Shown here: in pieces, positions 8,694 to 18,369 of the stretch
How the letters are laid out: the number at the start of each line of letters is the position of its first letter
How positions within the stretch are numbered: the first letter of the stretch is position 1
From: PCC-10605 sp964409355
GTDB lineage: Bacteria; Cyanobacteriota; Cyanobacteriia; Cyanobacteriales; Cyanobacteriaceae
NCBI GenBank assembly: GCA_964409355.1
Contig: CAYPDC010000001.1
Coordinates: 1-64,000 of the forward strand
DNA length: 64,000 bases
Direction of reading: 5' to 3'
Notes under the pieces: model-generated
What the model saw: only the letters and a program-made list of their open reading frames with translations
Databases searched by the model: none
What the model was told of the DNA's origin: nothing
Position numbers and translations under genes: made by a program

Positions 8694-10964
8694 ATGAATC
8701 ATCATCCCTTAGCAAAGTCTTCTTTAACTCCATTCTGGAAAAATATTGTAGTTGCGATCGCATACTTTTTGACTGCTATTATTTCAGATCATTTTACAAC
8801 TTATCCAGAAACAGGTTCAACTCCCATTTGGATTGCGGGGGGAGTTGGAGTGGGATTATTGTATATTTGGGGGGATGCGTTATGGTGCCCATTATTAATA
8901 GGAATTTTAGCCGCAGAAATTTATATTTATACCCCTTGGTTAGGTATTAATGAAACAATTTTAACCCTTAGCATTACAGCTGTTTCGACTCTAGGGAAAT
9001 TATTTGCTGTTTATTTAATTCGGTTATCGGTAGTTAAGGATCAATTTCTTTCTCGTGTTGAGAGTACCATTAAATTCAGCACTTATGGTTGTTTTCTCAG
9101 TCATTTGCCCGTGGGTTTTTTATGTGCCTTACTGATTTGTTTATTAGGAAAAGCCCCTTGGGAATTATATTTTGATATTGCCTTTACTTGGTGGTTAAGT
9201 GATGCTTTTGGGATTTTGATTGTCGCCCCTTTAATTATTGTCTGGAGTTATAGTATTAATGGTTTTTTGTTCAATGTCAAGAGAAATTATCTGACAACTA
9301 TTACTATCACCACTCTTACCATAATTACTATTTATTTGATTAATCGAGGTTATAACATTGAATATTTGTTAATTCCTTTATTGGTGTGGACTGTATTTAA
9401 GTTTCAGGAATTAGGGGGGTTATTATTAACCGTTATTATAGCCATAATTCTGACTATTAGTACCATTAATGGTAATAGTTCATTTGCTCAAGATAATATT
9501 AGAAGTTCGTTATTATTTTTGCAATCCTTTATTGCCTGTATTGGTATTACTACCTCAGTATTGAGTGCGGTATTAAATGAAAAGAATCAAACGAAAAAGG
9601 ATTTAGCCTTAGCTAATCAAAGTTTGACGGTTAAAAATCAACAACTCAAAAATTTTGCACAACGGCAACAACAAGACAAGCAACAGAGAGAGAAAATTTT
9701 ACTCAAATATAATCAAGTTTTACAGAAGCAATTAAGTCTGGCGAAGGCAAAGGAAAAAGCGGAAAGTGTGGCAAAGGCAAAAAGTGAGTTTTTGGCGAAT
9801 ATGAGTCACGAAATTCGCACTCCTATGAATGGGGTAATTGGTATGGCACAATTATTGTCTTTAACTTCTTTGAGTAATGAGCAGAAAAATTATGTTAATA
9901 CTATTATTGATAGTGGTGAAACTTTACTAACCATTATTAATGATATTCTCGATTTTTCTAAGATTGAATCGGGGAATCTGCAACTGGAGGAGTATCCTTT
10001 CTCTTTTGAGGAAGTCAGCAAAATAATTATTAATCTCCTTTCCACTCAAGCCATAAAAAATAATCTGCAAATTCATTCCTACATTGCCTCTGATATACCC
10101 TCTAGTTTACTTGGTGATAGTTCCCGTTTACGGCAAATTTTGTTAAATTTAATCGGTAATAGTATCAAATTTACTCATCAAGGATATATTTCCCTGAGTG
10201 TAAAAATTAAGACTATTTATCGTCAGGAAGAATGGCAAGAGTACGAAATCATTGTCAGTATAGAGGATACAGGTATAGGAATCGAGTGCGATCGCCTCTC
10301 TTATCTATTTCAACTTTTTTCCCAAGGGGATAACTCTATCACTCGTAAATACGGAGGCACTGGTTTAGGATTAGCTATTAGTAAAACCTTGATTAATCTA
10401 ATGGGAGGCACAATTTGGGTTGAAAGTAAGGGGGAGATTGGTGGTTTTCCTCCAGAAAACTGGCACTATCAGAGACAATCATCTTTAGGATCAACATTTT
10501 ACTTTACTTTTCGAGCAAAAGAACTGCCTCAATGTCGCCTAATACCGCCTCATTCTTCTTTAAAGATTGATAATATTGAAAATTTCCAATCTAATCCCCT
10601 TAATATCTTATTAGCGGAGGATAATCTGGTTAATCAGAAAGTTGCTCTTTCTTTCCTGAAAAAACTAGGTTATACTGCCGATGTTGCAAAAAATGGCTTA
10701 GAAGTCCTAGCTAAACTTGAAGTTAAATTCTACCATCTCATCTTTATGGATATGCAAATGCCAGAAATGGATGGTTTAACTACGACAAAAAAAATCAGGG
10801 CAATGCCCATTGTACAACCTTATATTATCGCTTTAACTGCTAATGCACTCTTGAGTGATCGAGAAATGTGTTTTGATGCTGGAATGAATGACTATCTTCG
10901 CAAACCTCTGAAAATAGACGAAATTAATGAGGTTATCTCGAAAATTAATTCACAATTAATTTGA
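8694..10964 (+). CDS. MASE1 hybrid histidine kinase with receiver domain
   Basis: The 756-aa membrane sensor begins with about eight hydrophobic helices of MASE1 type (residues 15-295). A coiled coil follows, then a HisKA domain (SHEIRTPMNG, His372), a HATPase domain (N-box LIGNSIKF, DTGIGI, GGTGLGLAIS) and a C-terminal receiver (acidic pair AEDN, phospho-acceptor Asp686 in MDMQMPEMDG, and a KP motif near the end). All catalytic boxes are intact. No output domain exists, so phosphate must pass to another protein. A second sensor kinase starts 163 bp downstream on the same strand. The MASE1 ligand is not known. Confidence 0.9.
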   Translation: MNHHPLAKSSLTPFWKNIVVAIAYFLTAIISDHFTTYPETGSTPIWIAGGVGVGLLYIWGDALWCPLLIGILAAEIYIYTPWLGINETILTLSITAVSTLGKLFAVYLIRLSVVKDQFLSRVESTIKFSTYGCFLSHLPVGFLCALLICLLGKAPWELYFDIAFTWWLSDAFGILIVAPLIIVWSYSINGFLFNVKRNYLTTITITTLTIITIYLINRGYNIEYLLIPLLVWTVFKFQELGGLLLTVIIAIILTISTINGNSSFAQDNIRSSLLFLQSFIACIGITTSVLSAVLNEKNQTKKDLALANQSLTVKNQQLKNFAQRQQQDKQQREKILLKYNQVLQKQLSLAKAKEKAESVAKAKSEFLANMSHEIRTPMNGVIGMAQLLSLTSLSNEQKNYVNTIIDSGETLLTIINDILDFSKIESGNLQLEEYPFSFEEVSKIIINLLSTQAIKNNLQIHSYIASDIPSSLLGDSSRLRQILLNLIGNSIKFTHQGYISLSVKIKTIYRQEEWQEYEIIVSIEDTGIGIECDRLSYLFQLFSQGDNSITRKYGGTGLGLAISKTLINLMGGTIWVESKGEIGGFPPENWHYQRQSSLGSTFYFTFRAKELPQCRLIPPHSSLKIDNIENFQSNPLNILLAEDNLVNQKVALSFLKKLGYTADVAKNGLEVLAKLEVKFYHLIFMDMQMPEMDGLTTTKKIRAMPIVQPYIIALTANALLSDREMCFDAGMNDYLRKPLKIDEINEVISKINSQLI

Positions 10965-11127
10965 TTTATTTGTACTATTTTAGGGGATAGTAAAGTTGTC
11001 TTCTTCTTCGATGCGATCGCCCTTTGAAAAAAGTCATTGGGGAGGCTAGAAGAATGGAGAATTCGGAAAAAATCAATTAAACTGGGAATAGAAGGCAAGA
11101 GAAGATTTTTCTAATATTCCACTCTTC

Positions 11128-14100
11128 ATGCTTGAGATTATGACTCATGAACAACCCATAAACAATATTATCGTTGATTATCGTCCTTTTCTCATCTCCC
11201 CTGAGACTTCTTTTGTGGATGTCTTAAAAAAATTAGTGATAGGGCATGATTTCTTGATTGTGGCGAATAATTCTTTTCCAATGGGTTATATTTGCCCTAA
11301 AATTATCCTGAAAATTGTTGCGGAGAATATTAATATTTATGCCCTTCGTGCAAAGAAATTTTGTCAGTCTTTCCCCTATTTATCTATTAATAATTTACCA
11401 GATATTTTTACTATTGCCAATCATCTGTATCAAGATAAATATTCTCTCTACGGCTGTTTAAATGAGCAAGGTGTTTTAGAAGGAGTTATCACAGCTAAGA
11501 GTATTTGTAGTTATTTTAATACTGATTATTTATACCAAAAAATTCCCATTTCTGAAGTTGTTAAGCCTAATTTAAAAATAGTTAGTAGCGATACGAGTTT
11601 AATTGATATTGTTAAAAGTTTAAGTCGAAATTTTTCCCTTGACGGATTTATTTTAGAACATAACTACAATTCTAGCTGTAAAATTTTTAGCTACCGTGCT
11701 ATTCTCCGTGCCATTCTCGAATCTGACTGGAAGGTTACTACCGTTAAAGATTTAGATTCTGAGGATTTATCCTGTTTCCCAAATGGGGAAAAAATTAGCA
11801 TTATTAGTAGTTTAATTAAAAGTCATTCTCTTTTATTAGTTAGTCATAATTTTCATGGAGAAACTAATCATAATCATTGTAATTTAATTAATAATGTTTC
11901 AGAAAATCAAATCGATAATTCTGATTTTAAAATTTATCATCAACTTTGTTTAGTTACACCAAAACAATTAATTAAAGTCTTAACTCCCCCTTGGCAATTG
12001 CAATTTTTAAAACAAAAACAACAGGAAATTGACACGGTAAAAACTGCCTTTAAAATCGAACAAAAACAAGTTGAACAAGAAAAGTTACTCTCTCAACTTA
12101 GTTATCGCATTCGTAAATCTTTACAATTAGATACCATTTTACATAGTACCGTCAATGAAGTTCGACAATTTTTAGACTGCGATCGCGTCATCGTTTATCA
12201 GTTATACCCTGATGGGGAGGGAGTGATTATTGCTGAGTCTGTAGTAGAAGGCGTAATGTCGATTCAGGGGCGAGTAGTACAAGATCACTGTTTTGCCAAA
12301 GATTTTATCAAACCCTATATCAATGGCAGAATACAGGCGATGGATGACGTTTTTCGAGCAAATTTATCCCCCTGTCATGTGGATTTACTCTTGGGTATTC
12401 AAGTTCAAGCTAATTTAGTCGTACCCATTATATTCCATGATGGTTTATGGGGGTTGTTAGCGGCTCAAAATTGTCGTCAATCCCGTCATTGGCAAGAGGA
12501 AGAAATCACTTTACTGCAAAATTTAGCCCATCAGGTGGCTATTGCCATTCAACAGTCAGAATATGCTCAAAAAGCCCTCGAAATCGCTAAATATCAAACT
12601 GCGATCGCATCTTTAGGCAATACCGCCTTAGTCAATAATGATGTACAAACTTTAATGGATACAACGGTAGAAATTGTCAGCGATACTTTAGAGGTAGAAT
12701 ATTGCGATATATTAGAATTACAGGCAAACCATGCCTCATTTTTACTCAAAGCAGGAAAAGGATGGGAAAAACAATGGTTAGGAAGTGCTCAAATAGGTGC
12801 ATCTCCCCGTTGGATGCCGGGTTATACTCTCAAAGTGATGCAACCAGTGGTGACGGATGATTTGTTAGTAGAAACCCGTTTTAGTCCATCTCCATTTTTA
12901 CACAATACGGGCATTGTTAGCGGTACAACAGTGAATATTGGTGGTAAAGAGAATTGTTTTGGTGTCATGGGAGTTTATAGTAAAATCTCCCGGAAATTTA
13001 CCAGTGAAGAAATTAATTTTTTACAAACTCTCGCCAATGTTTTAGCTACTGCCATTGAAAAAACCAAGACTCAAATGCAGTTAGATTACTTTTTTAATCT
13101 TTCTTTAGATATGTTTTGTATCACGAGTGTTGATGGTTCATTTAAACGTATTAACTCCAGTTTTTTAACCACTTTAGGCTATGAAGAAAAAGACATTATT
13201 AATGATAATATGCTATCTTTTGTACACCCTGAAGATTTAGAGATTACCAAAGCGGAATTAGAAAAATTAGGTAGAGGTTTTAAAAGTGTTAATTTTGAAA
13301 ATCGTTGGTTAACAAAAGATGGGCAATATCGTTGGTTAGCATGGAAAAGTTTACCCTATGAAGAAGGCTTAATCTATGCAGTGGCAAGAGATATAACCCT
13401 TGCAAAACAAGCAGAATCCCAATTGCGTAGCCTCAATGAAGAATTGGAAACTAGAGTCAAAGATCGCACAGAAGAATTAGAACAGACTACCACCCGATTA
13501 AGAACCTTTGTTCAAACCGCAGGGACAATTTTAGTGGTATTAAATCAAGAATATCGCATTGTGGAATGGAATGAAGAAGCAGAAAAAGTTTTTGGTTGGC
13601 AAAGAGATTCGGTATTGGGAGAAGATTATTTGTTACTCTTTGTCGCACCTGCTAATCGAGAGGAATTAAAATATAAATTTGATTATACTCTCTACGGAGG
13701 AGATGTACAAAGAAACTTAGAAACAAAAGTTCTAGTTGCCGATGGTACTGAGAGAACCTTATTATGGAATGTGAATCGTTTTACAGATCATCAGGGTAAG
13801 GGAATTGGTATAATTGCCTGTGGACAAGATATAGAAGAAGTCAGACTGGCACAGTTAAGATGGAAATTAAGTGAGGAAAGATTCCGCAGTATTTTTAATC
13901 AAGCCGCAGTGGGTATTGTACAAGTTAGCTTACCGGGTAAATTAGTTTTAGCTAATGATAAATTTATTCAGCTTTTAGGCTATAAAAGAGATGATTTAGT
14001 GGATGTGGATTTTCATTTCCTCATTCACCCTGATGACGTTTCTGCTACCCTCACGGATTTATCCAGTCTCATAGATGCTACTCAAGCAACTTTTGAAAGG

Positions 14101-15291
14101 GAAGTGCGTATCCGTTGTCGCAGTAACGATGGCGATTCTTACCTCTGGATTAATTTAACTATGTCGGTGGTATGGGTTGCCGTTGAACCTTCTTACTTTA
14201 TCGCTGTAATCAATGATATTAGCGATCGCAAACAGGCAGAGGAATCTTTACAGCAAAGCGAAGCCCGTCTCAATAGTGTTCTAAGTTCCTTACAAGATGT
14301 GGTGTGGTCAATGTCTTTACCAGACTTAAAATTAAGATATATCAACCCTGCTTGTCAAATATTATACGGTTATTCTCCTGCGGATATATTAGCAAATCGG
14401 GGGATTTTGTTGGAAATGGTTGTACCTGAATATCGTCAGGAGGTGGAATTGACTTGGAAAAATATCATGGAAAACTATCATTTAGGGGTATTGCAAAATC
14501 AACAGGAGATGAATTGGGAGATTGAGTATAAAATCCAATTATCTAATGGTGCTTATCGTTGGATTCGGGAGCGATCGCACATTGTGTATGATCAATATGG
14601 TAGAGCCGTAAGCCTAGACGGTATTTCTACAGATGTCACGGAAAGACACGAAGCGGAGGAAAAACTGTTTAAATCATTACAGGAGAAAGAAATCCTCCTC
14701 AAAGAGATACACCATCGAGTAAAAAATAATCTTTATGTGATTTCAGGCTTATTGAATTTACAATCTAGTTATATTGAAGATGAACAAGTACGCAATTTAT
14801 TTGATGATAGCCAAAATCGCATTCAGACAATGGCGGTGATTCATGAACAATTATACCAATCCGATGACCTTTCAGAGATTAATTTTGCCGACTATATTAA
14901 CCGCCTTGTGTCAAATCTTTTCCTTTCCTATAACCACTATCATACAGGGATTAAACCTATTACCCATTTACAGGAATGTCATCTCAATATCGAAACGGCT
15001 ATTCCTGCCGGATTATTGATTAATGAGTTAGTTACTAACGCCTTTAAACACGCTTTTCCTAATGCCGAAGGAGAAGTTATCATCAATTTAACCACAAAGG
15101 AAGAAGATGCGATCGAACTTGAAGTAAAAGATAACGGCATTGGCTTACCAGAAAACTTAAACTGGGAAGAAACCAACTCTTTAGGATTAAGGCTAGTAAG
15201 ACTATTAACCCAACAATTAGATGGGGAAATCTTTGTCGAAAGTGAAATCAATCAAGGTACTTGTTTTCGGCTTACTTTTAAGTTACAATGA
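11128..15291 (+). CDS. Multidomain light-sensor histidine kinase: CBS pair, DXCF cyanobacteriochrome GAF, GAF, four PAS, HisKA_2
   Basis: The 1387-aa soluble protein contains, in order, a CBS-like N-terminal region (to about 300), GAF1 (about 320-485), GAF2 (about 490-650), four PAS domains (about 650-1180) and a HisKA_2/HATPase kinase (HHRVKNN with His1195/1196; NELVTNAFKHAF; DNGIGL). GAF1 has the signature of a cyanobacteriochrome: Cys416 in the PCH motif followed by QANLVVPI, and Cys388 in DHCF, a DXCF motif. The 28-residue spacing matches that recalled for the DXCF photoreceptor TePixJ. It should therefore bind a bilin and sense blue/green light. GAF2 lacks these cysteines. A start four codons later (MTHEQ) is possible. 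Confidence 0.88.
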   Translation: MLEIMTHEQPINNIIVDYRPFLISPETSFVDVLKKLVIGHDFLIVANNSFPMGYICPKIILKIVAENINIYALRAKKFCQSFPYLSINNLPDIFTIANHLYQDKYSLYGCLNEQGVLEGVITAKSICSYFNTDYLYQKIPISEVVKPNLKIVSSDTSLIDIVKSLSRNFSLDGFILEHNYNSSCKIFSYRAILRAILESDWKVTTVKDLDSEDLSCFPNGEKISIISSLIKSHSLLLVSHNFHGETNHNHCNLINNVSENQIDNSDFKIYHQLCLVTPKQLIKVLTPPWQLQFLKQKQQEIDTVKTAFKIEQKQVEQEKLLSQLSYRIRKSLQLDTILHSTVNEVRQFLDCDRVIVYQLYPDGEGVIIAESVVEGVMSIQGRVVQDHCFAKDFIKPYINGRIQAMDDVFRANLSPCHVDLLLGIQVQANLVVPIIFHDGLWGLLAAQNCRQSRHWQEEEITLLQNLAHQVAIAIQQSEYAQKALEIAKYQTAIASLGNTALVNNDVQTLMDTTVEIVSDTLEVEYCDILELQANHASFLLKAGKGWEKQWLGSAQIGASPRWMPGYTLKVMQPVVTDDLLVETRFSPSPFLHNTGIVSGTTVNIGGKENCFGVMGVYSKISRKFTSEEINFLQTLANVLATAIEKTKTQMQLDYFFNLSLDMFCITSVDGSFKRINSSFLTTLGYEEKDIINDNMLSFVHPEDLEITKAELEKLGRGFKSVNFENRWLTKDGQYRWLAWKSLPYEEGLIYAVARDITLAKQAESQLRSLNEELETRVKDRTEELEQTTTRLRTFVQTAGTILVVLNQEYRIVEWNEEAEKVFGWQRDSVLGEDYLLLFVAPANREELKYKFDYTLYGGDVQRNLETKVLVADGTERTLLWNVNRFTDHQGKGIGIIACGQDIEEVRLAQLRWKLSEERFRSIFNQAAVGIVQVSLPGKLVLANDKFIQLLGYKRDDLVDVDFHFLIHPDDVSATLTDLSSLIDATQATFEREVRIRCRSNDGDSYLWINLTMSVVWVAVEPSYFIAVINDISDRKQAEESLQQSEARLNSVLSSLQDVVWSMSLPDLKLRYINPACQILYGYSPADILANRGILLEMVVPEYRQEVELTWKNIMENYHLGVLQNQQEMNWEIEYKIQLSNGAYRWIRERSHIVYDQYGRAVSLDGISTDVTERHEAEEKLFKSLQEKEILLKEIHHRVKNNLYVISGLLNLQSSYIEDEQVRNLFDDSQNRIQTMAVIHEQLYQSDDLSEINFADYINRLVSNLFLSYNHYHTGIKPITHLQECHLNIETAIPAGLLINELVTNAFKHAFPNAEGEVIINLTTKEEDAIELEVKDNGIGLPENLNWEETNSLGLRLVRLLTQQLDGEIFVESEINQGTCFRLTFKLQ

Positions 15292-15394
15292 TTAGTTCTT
15301 AATTGTTAAAAATGCCATGTCTAAACTACTCATCACCCAATATCATAAAAGTATCCTTGTTTTAACAAGTAATTGTAATTTATCATACTTAAAG

Positions 15395-15421
15395 CCAGAG
15401 AGGCTTAAATGCCTATTTTTT
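15395..15421. terminator. Probable terminator between convergent sensor kinase and yraN genes
   Basis: A short hairpin (AGGC-TTAAAT-GCCT, extended by a GAG/C context) is followed by a run of six Ts at 15416-15421, about 105 bases after the sensor kinase stop and directly before the convergent yraN stop. It suits the plus-strand transcript. The stem is short, so confidence is moderate. Confidence 0.45.
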
Positions 15422-15423
15422 CC

Positions 15424-15855
15424 TCAATCAAAAGCATTTTGAATATAATCAAAAATCTCAAATTGATAACCTTGATAATCAATTTTCTCTCCTAAATTAC
15501 CCTTAATTACTAACTTACTATTATTATTTTTACCTATTTTTTGATAAGTTAATAAAGCCACATCAAAACGACAATTAAAATTATCATATTCTGGATATTT
15601 ACTTAAAAAACTATTAGCAGTTATAGTCAGTTTATCTTGTTTTTTATTAGTAATAGAAAATATACCATTACCATCCCAATTTTTTTTACTACGAGTTTTA
15701 ACTTCAACAAATATAAGAATTTTATAATCTTTGTTTATGGCTATTAAATCAATTTCCCCCCAAGGACAGTGCCAATTTGATTCAATTATTTTATACTCTT
15801 TTTTTTCTAACCATTGACTGATTATTTCTTCTCCTAATTGACCAATTTTTTTCAT
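15424..15855 (-). CDS. yraN: YraN family (UPF0102) putative endonuclease-fold protein
   Basis: The product of about 143 aa has the UPF0102 pattern: GQLGEEIISQWL at the start, then W..PWGEIDLIA, LIFVEVKTR, and a FDVALLT strand near the end. The E..D..EVK pattern is that of a PD-(D/E)XK nuclease-like fold. The family is near-universal in bacteria, but its physiological role is unsettled. The ATG at 15855 (MKKIGQ) is the family-like start; 15 further upstream codons are probably not translated. Composition is very AT-rich, like its neighbours. Confidence 0.85.
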   Translation of the reverse strand: MKKIGQLGEEIISQWLEKKEYKIIESNWHCPWGEIDLIAINKDYKILIFVEVKTRSKKNWDGNGIFSITNKKQDKLTITANSFLSKYPEYDNFNCRFDVALLTYQKIGKNNNSKLVIKGNLGEKIDYQGYQFEIFDYIQNAFD

Positions 15856-16306
15856 TATTATAATTAGCAGGGCGTTTTCAAAGTCTGGGGAAAATTGCAT
15901 TTTATGAGTTCACCCTTCGACGGTTATCGAGGGTATTCGAGATGACGCTCAGGGGAAATTTTATTGAACGTTTATTATTAGCTTTGTCAATTTATTGCAA
16001 AGCGGTTTATGGGTGAAGGCTCTTATCTCGCAGTGAAATGAATTTCATTGCTAATAGCTATCTTTAAATAAATTTAACTTAATTTTTCTGAAAAATAAAA
16101 TAATTTTTAATAATATAGCAATCAGGAATCATTTATGAGAAATTTCAACTAAATTCCCCCTTTATTTAAGGGGGGTTAGGGGGGATAGTATTCTCACAAC
16201 TGATTGCTATAATTGATTTTATAACTTAACAAAATCACTAGACTCCTTGTCAGTTATGCTTTTTGTCAATATTTATTTATGTTAACTCCGAACTCCGAAC
16301 TTTTAA
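15856..16306. other. Intergenic region carrying a MITE
   Basis: The stretch between yraN and flv3 (about 450 bp) holds a MITE-like element at 16114-16211, listed separately, and an opposed copy of the short GAACTCCGAACT motif near 16277-16300. No gene is visible. Confidence 0.6.
16114..16211. repeat. MITE-B copy, complete (98 bp)
   Basis: It is bounded by inverted ends TATAGCAATCAG and GATTGCTATA. Inside are TATGAGAA / TTCTCACAA and a palindromic C-rich/G-rich core (CCCCCTTTATTTAAGGGGG). A second complete copy lies at 29197-29301, and partial copies at 39191, 41822 and 63984. Size, terminal inverted repeats and dispersal fit a non-autonomous element; no transposase for it is in the window. 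Confidence 0.75.
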
Positions 16307-18028
16307 TTAATAATAATTACCGACTTTGCGATGATGCACGGCAGTTAAAGCATCAGATTTTGAGACTCTGCCTGTGGTAACTTTACTATAAACGATCCAA
16401 TGATCTCCGCAATCCATACGACTAACAACTTGACATTCTAAATAGGCTAATGCGTCTATGAGAATCGGTGAGCCATTATTACCTGTTTGTATTTTAACCC
16501 CTGCAAAGCGATCAGCACCGGGGGGGAAACGTTTTAAAAAGTGTTTCATCAGGTTTTGATAGTTGCCTTCTTCGAGGATGTTTAAGACAAATGTGTCATC
16601 AACTTGTAATAAAGATTCGATCGCGCGATCTTTTGCCACAGCAACGGTAAATCCGGGGGGATCAAAACTTGCTTGTGTTACCCATGAAGCCAACATCGCC
16701 CCATTAGTTTCGCCTTTTTTAGCGGTGATAATGTACAATCCGCCACTAATACGCCCGATCGCCTTATCTAATTCGCTATCAAGGGCTTTTCTTTGTTTGA
16801 TAGTGGCTTTTTTGGTGAAAAACTGCCCTAAATCTACCCCAGACTCCTCACAAACTTGATAAGTAGCTTCGTGGGGTGTTTCTTTAATCCGAATAGAGGC
16901 AAAAGCCTCTGTTAAACCTAAATCTCGCAGTTTGGTAGCTAAAGGATCAATAGGTTCGTCATCACCGCCGTAGGATTCATATAAGCCGAAACATTGTTTA
17001 CTGTTGACGGTGGCTAAAATTGTACCGATTTTGTTGTTTAACTCTGGAGAGGATAAGGGAGGCATTCCCAATATAATCCCTGCACTATGACTAACTATTT
17101 CGGGAATTTCCTGAATTTCGATGCCGTTGAGATCGAACATTTCTACGGTAATCCCTGTTTTCGTGACACCTTTGGCTATGGCTTGGGATATGCGATCGCT
17201 GTATCCATAATCAGAGATATAAAAGACAGTAACGGTTTTTTCTCCTTTACTTTGCTCATTACTCCAGCTTTGATAGCGATCGAGCAATTCTTTCACATTA
17301 TACTTTAAAATAGGTCCGTGACCATTGGCAACAAGATTGATTTCCCCTAATGCTTCCATTCTTTTCATGGCGGATAAAACCGATCGCGCATTGGGTGCCA
17401 TTAAACATTCATAATAGAAACGGTAATCTGGCTCAATATCCTGCAAATTCTCATCATAAAGATAATCACTGCAATAGTGCATCCCAAAAGCGTCACAGGT
17501 AAACATGATCCCTGTATCATGATCATAGCTGAAAATGGTGTCGGGCCAATGCAAATTGGGTGCGTTAACAAATTCGATGATATGCCCATTACCCAAATCG
17601 AGGCGATCGCCGTTTTTGACGATTTGTTTGTTAAAATCAAGATGGACAAAACCCTCTAAAAATTGAATGGCAACCTTAGAAGCCACTACGATAATATGAG
17701 GGGCGATTTCTAATAAATCTTTCACTAAACCACTGTGATCAGGTTCGGTATGGGAGATAATAAGATAGTCGAGATCTTGAGGATTAATAACCTTGTTTAA
17801 TGCGTCAAAATATAATTGCTTAAATTTGGCGTGGGAAGTATCAACTAAAGCCTTTTTCTCCGCTTCAATGACATAAGAATTATAAGTAGTGCCATTTTGT
17901 AACCCAAATTCAATATCGAAGCGATCGCGATCCCAATCTAAAGAACGAATGGCTGTGGTATCCTTAGCAATAACGTCTATTTGGGTGGTTAAACGAGTAG
18001 AGGTTTTTTGTATTGGAGTTGCTACCAT
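16307..18028 (-). CDS. flv3: Flavodiiron protein Flv3 (diflavin O2 photoreduction)
   Basis: The 573-aa protein has three domains: a metallo-beta-lactamase-like diiron domain (about 30-255), a flavodoxin domain (about 265-400) and a C-terminal flavin reductase domain (about 425-573). All diiron ligands are present: HTEPDH, the His in APNLHWPD, the Asp in CDAFG and the His in ANGHGP. This separates it from Flv1/Flv2, which lack several, and the text around RSLDWDRDRFDIEFGLQNG is typical of Flv3. In cyanobacteria Flv3 works with Flv1 to pass electrons from photosystem I to O2, protecting it in fluctuating light. flv1 is not in this window. Flv4 is the main alternative. Confidence 0.88.
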   Translation of the reverse strand: MVATPIQKTSTRLTTQIDVIAKDTTAIRSLDWDRDRFDIEFGLQNGTTYNSYVIEAEKKALVDTSHAKFKQLYFDALNKVINPQDLDYLIISHTEPDHSGLVKDLLEIAPHIIVVASKVAIQFLEGFVHLDFNKQIVKNGDRLDLGNGHIIEFVNAPNLHWPDTIFSYDHDTGIMFTCDAFGMHYCSDYLYDENLQDIEPDYRFYYECLMAPNARSVLSAMKRMEALGEINLVANGHGPILKYNVKELLDRYQSWSNEQSKGEKTVTVFYISDYGYSDRISQAIAKGVTKTGITVEMFDLNGIEIQEIPEIVSHSAGIILGMPPLSSPELNNKIGTILATVNSKQCFGLYESYGGDDEPIDPLATKLRDLGLTEAFASIRIKETPHEATYQVCEESGVDLGQFFTKKATIKQRKALDSELDKAIGRISGGLYIITAKKGETNGAMLASWVTQASFDPPGFTVAVAKDRAIESLLQVDDTFVLNILEEGNYQNLMKHFLKRFPPGADRFAGVKIQTGNNGSPILIDALAYLECQVVSRMDCGDHWIVYSKVTTGRVSKSDALTAVHHRKVGNYY

Positions 18029-18369
18029 AAAGTAAATCCTCTGTTAATAATTTTTGTTTATTATTAAACCATTATAGTTTTGTCATTGCTTTATTGAGGA
18101 TGAGGATTATTTATCATTTTGATAATTGTTACTCCCCTATTGATATGGAAGTGCGATCGCTAAAAATCATTCTATGAAGTTTTTAGGTATTAATTGCGAC
18201 AGTTATTTTACATAAGACATATCCAATAATATACATTTTAAGGGCTTAAGCCCTTACTACGAGCCAGTAAAAAATAATTTCTGGAGATGTCTATAGTAAT
18301 CAGCAATTCTGGCAAACAAATATTTGCTAGTTTCAGAAATTGACATTTTTGACAATGAAAACACCCTGA
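18029..18369. other. Intergenic region with MITE-A and part of a 3'-flank repeat
   Basis: These 341 bp hold a complete MITE-A copy at 18215-18292. At about 18320-18372 there is the distal half of repeat family C (AGAAATTGACATTTTTGAC then AATGAAAAC), adjoining the hypE stop. The flv3 promoter must lie near 18030-18150, but no motif stands out. Confidence 0.6.
18215..18292. repeat. MITE-A copy (78 bp)
   Basis: The ends are AGACATATCC and GGAGATGTCT, and the centre is the palindrome AAGGGCTTAAGCCCTT. A second, inverted copy is at 51020-51098, nested in another repeat, and half copies occur at 38188 and 62119. It has the features of a small non-autonomous transposable element. Confidence 0.75.

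Noticed and set aside
8678..8950. 90-codon frame overlapping the start of the MASE1 kinase
   Set aside because: It is in another frame of a well-supported coding region and has no family features.
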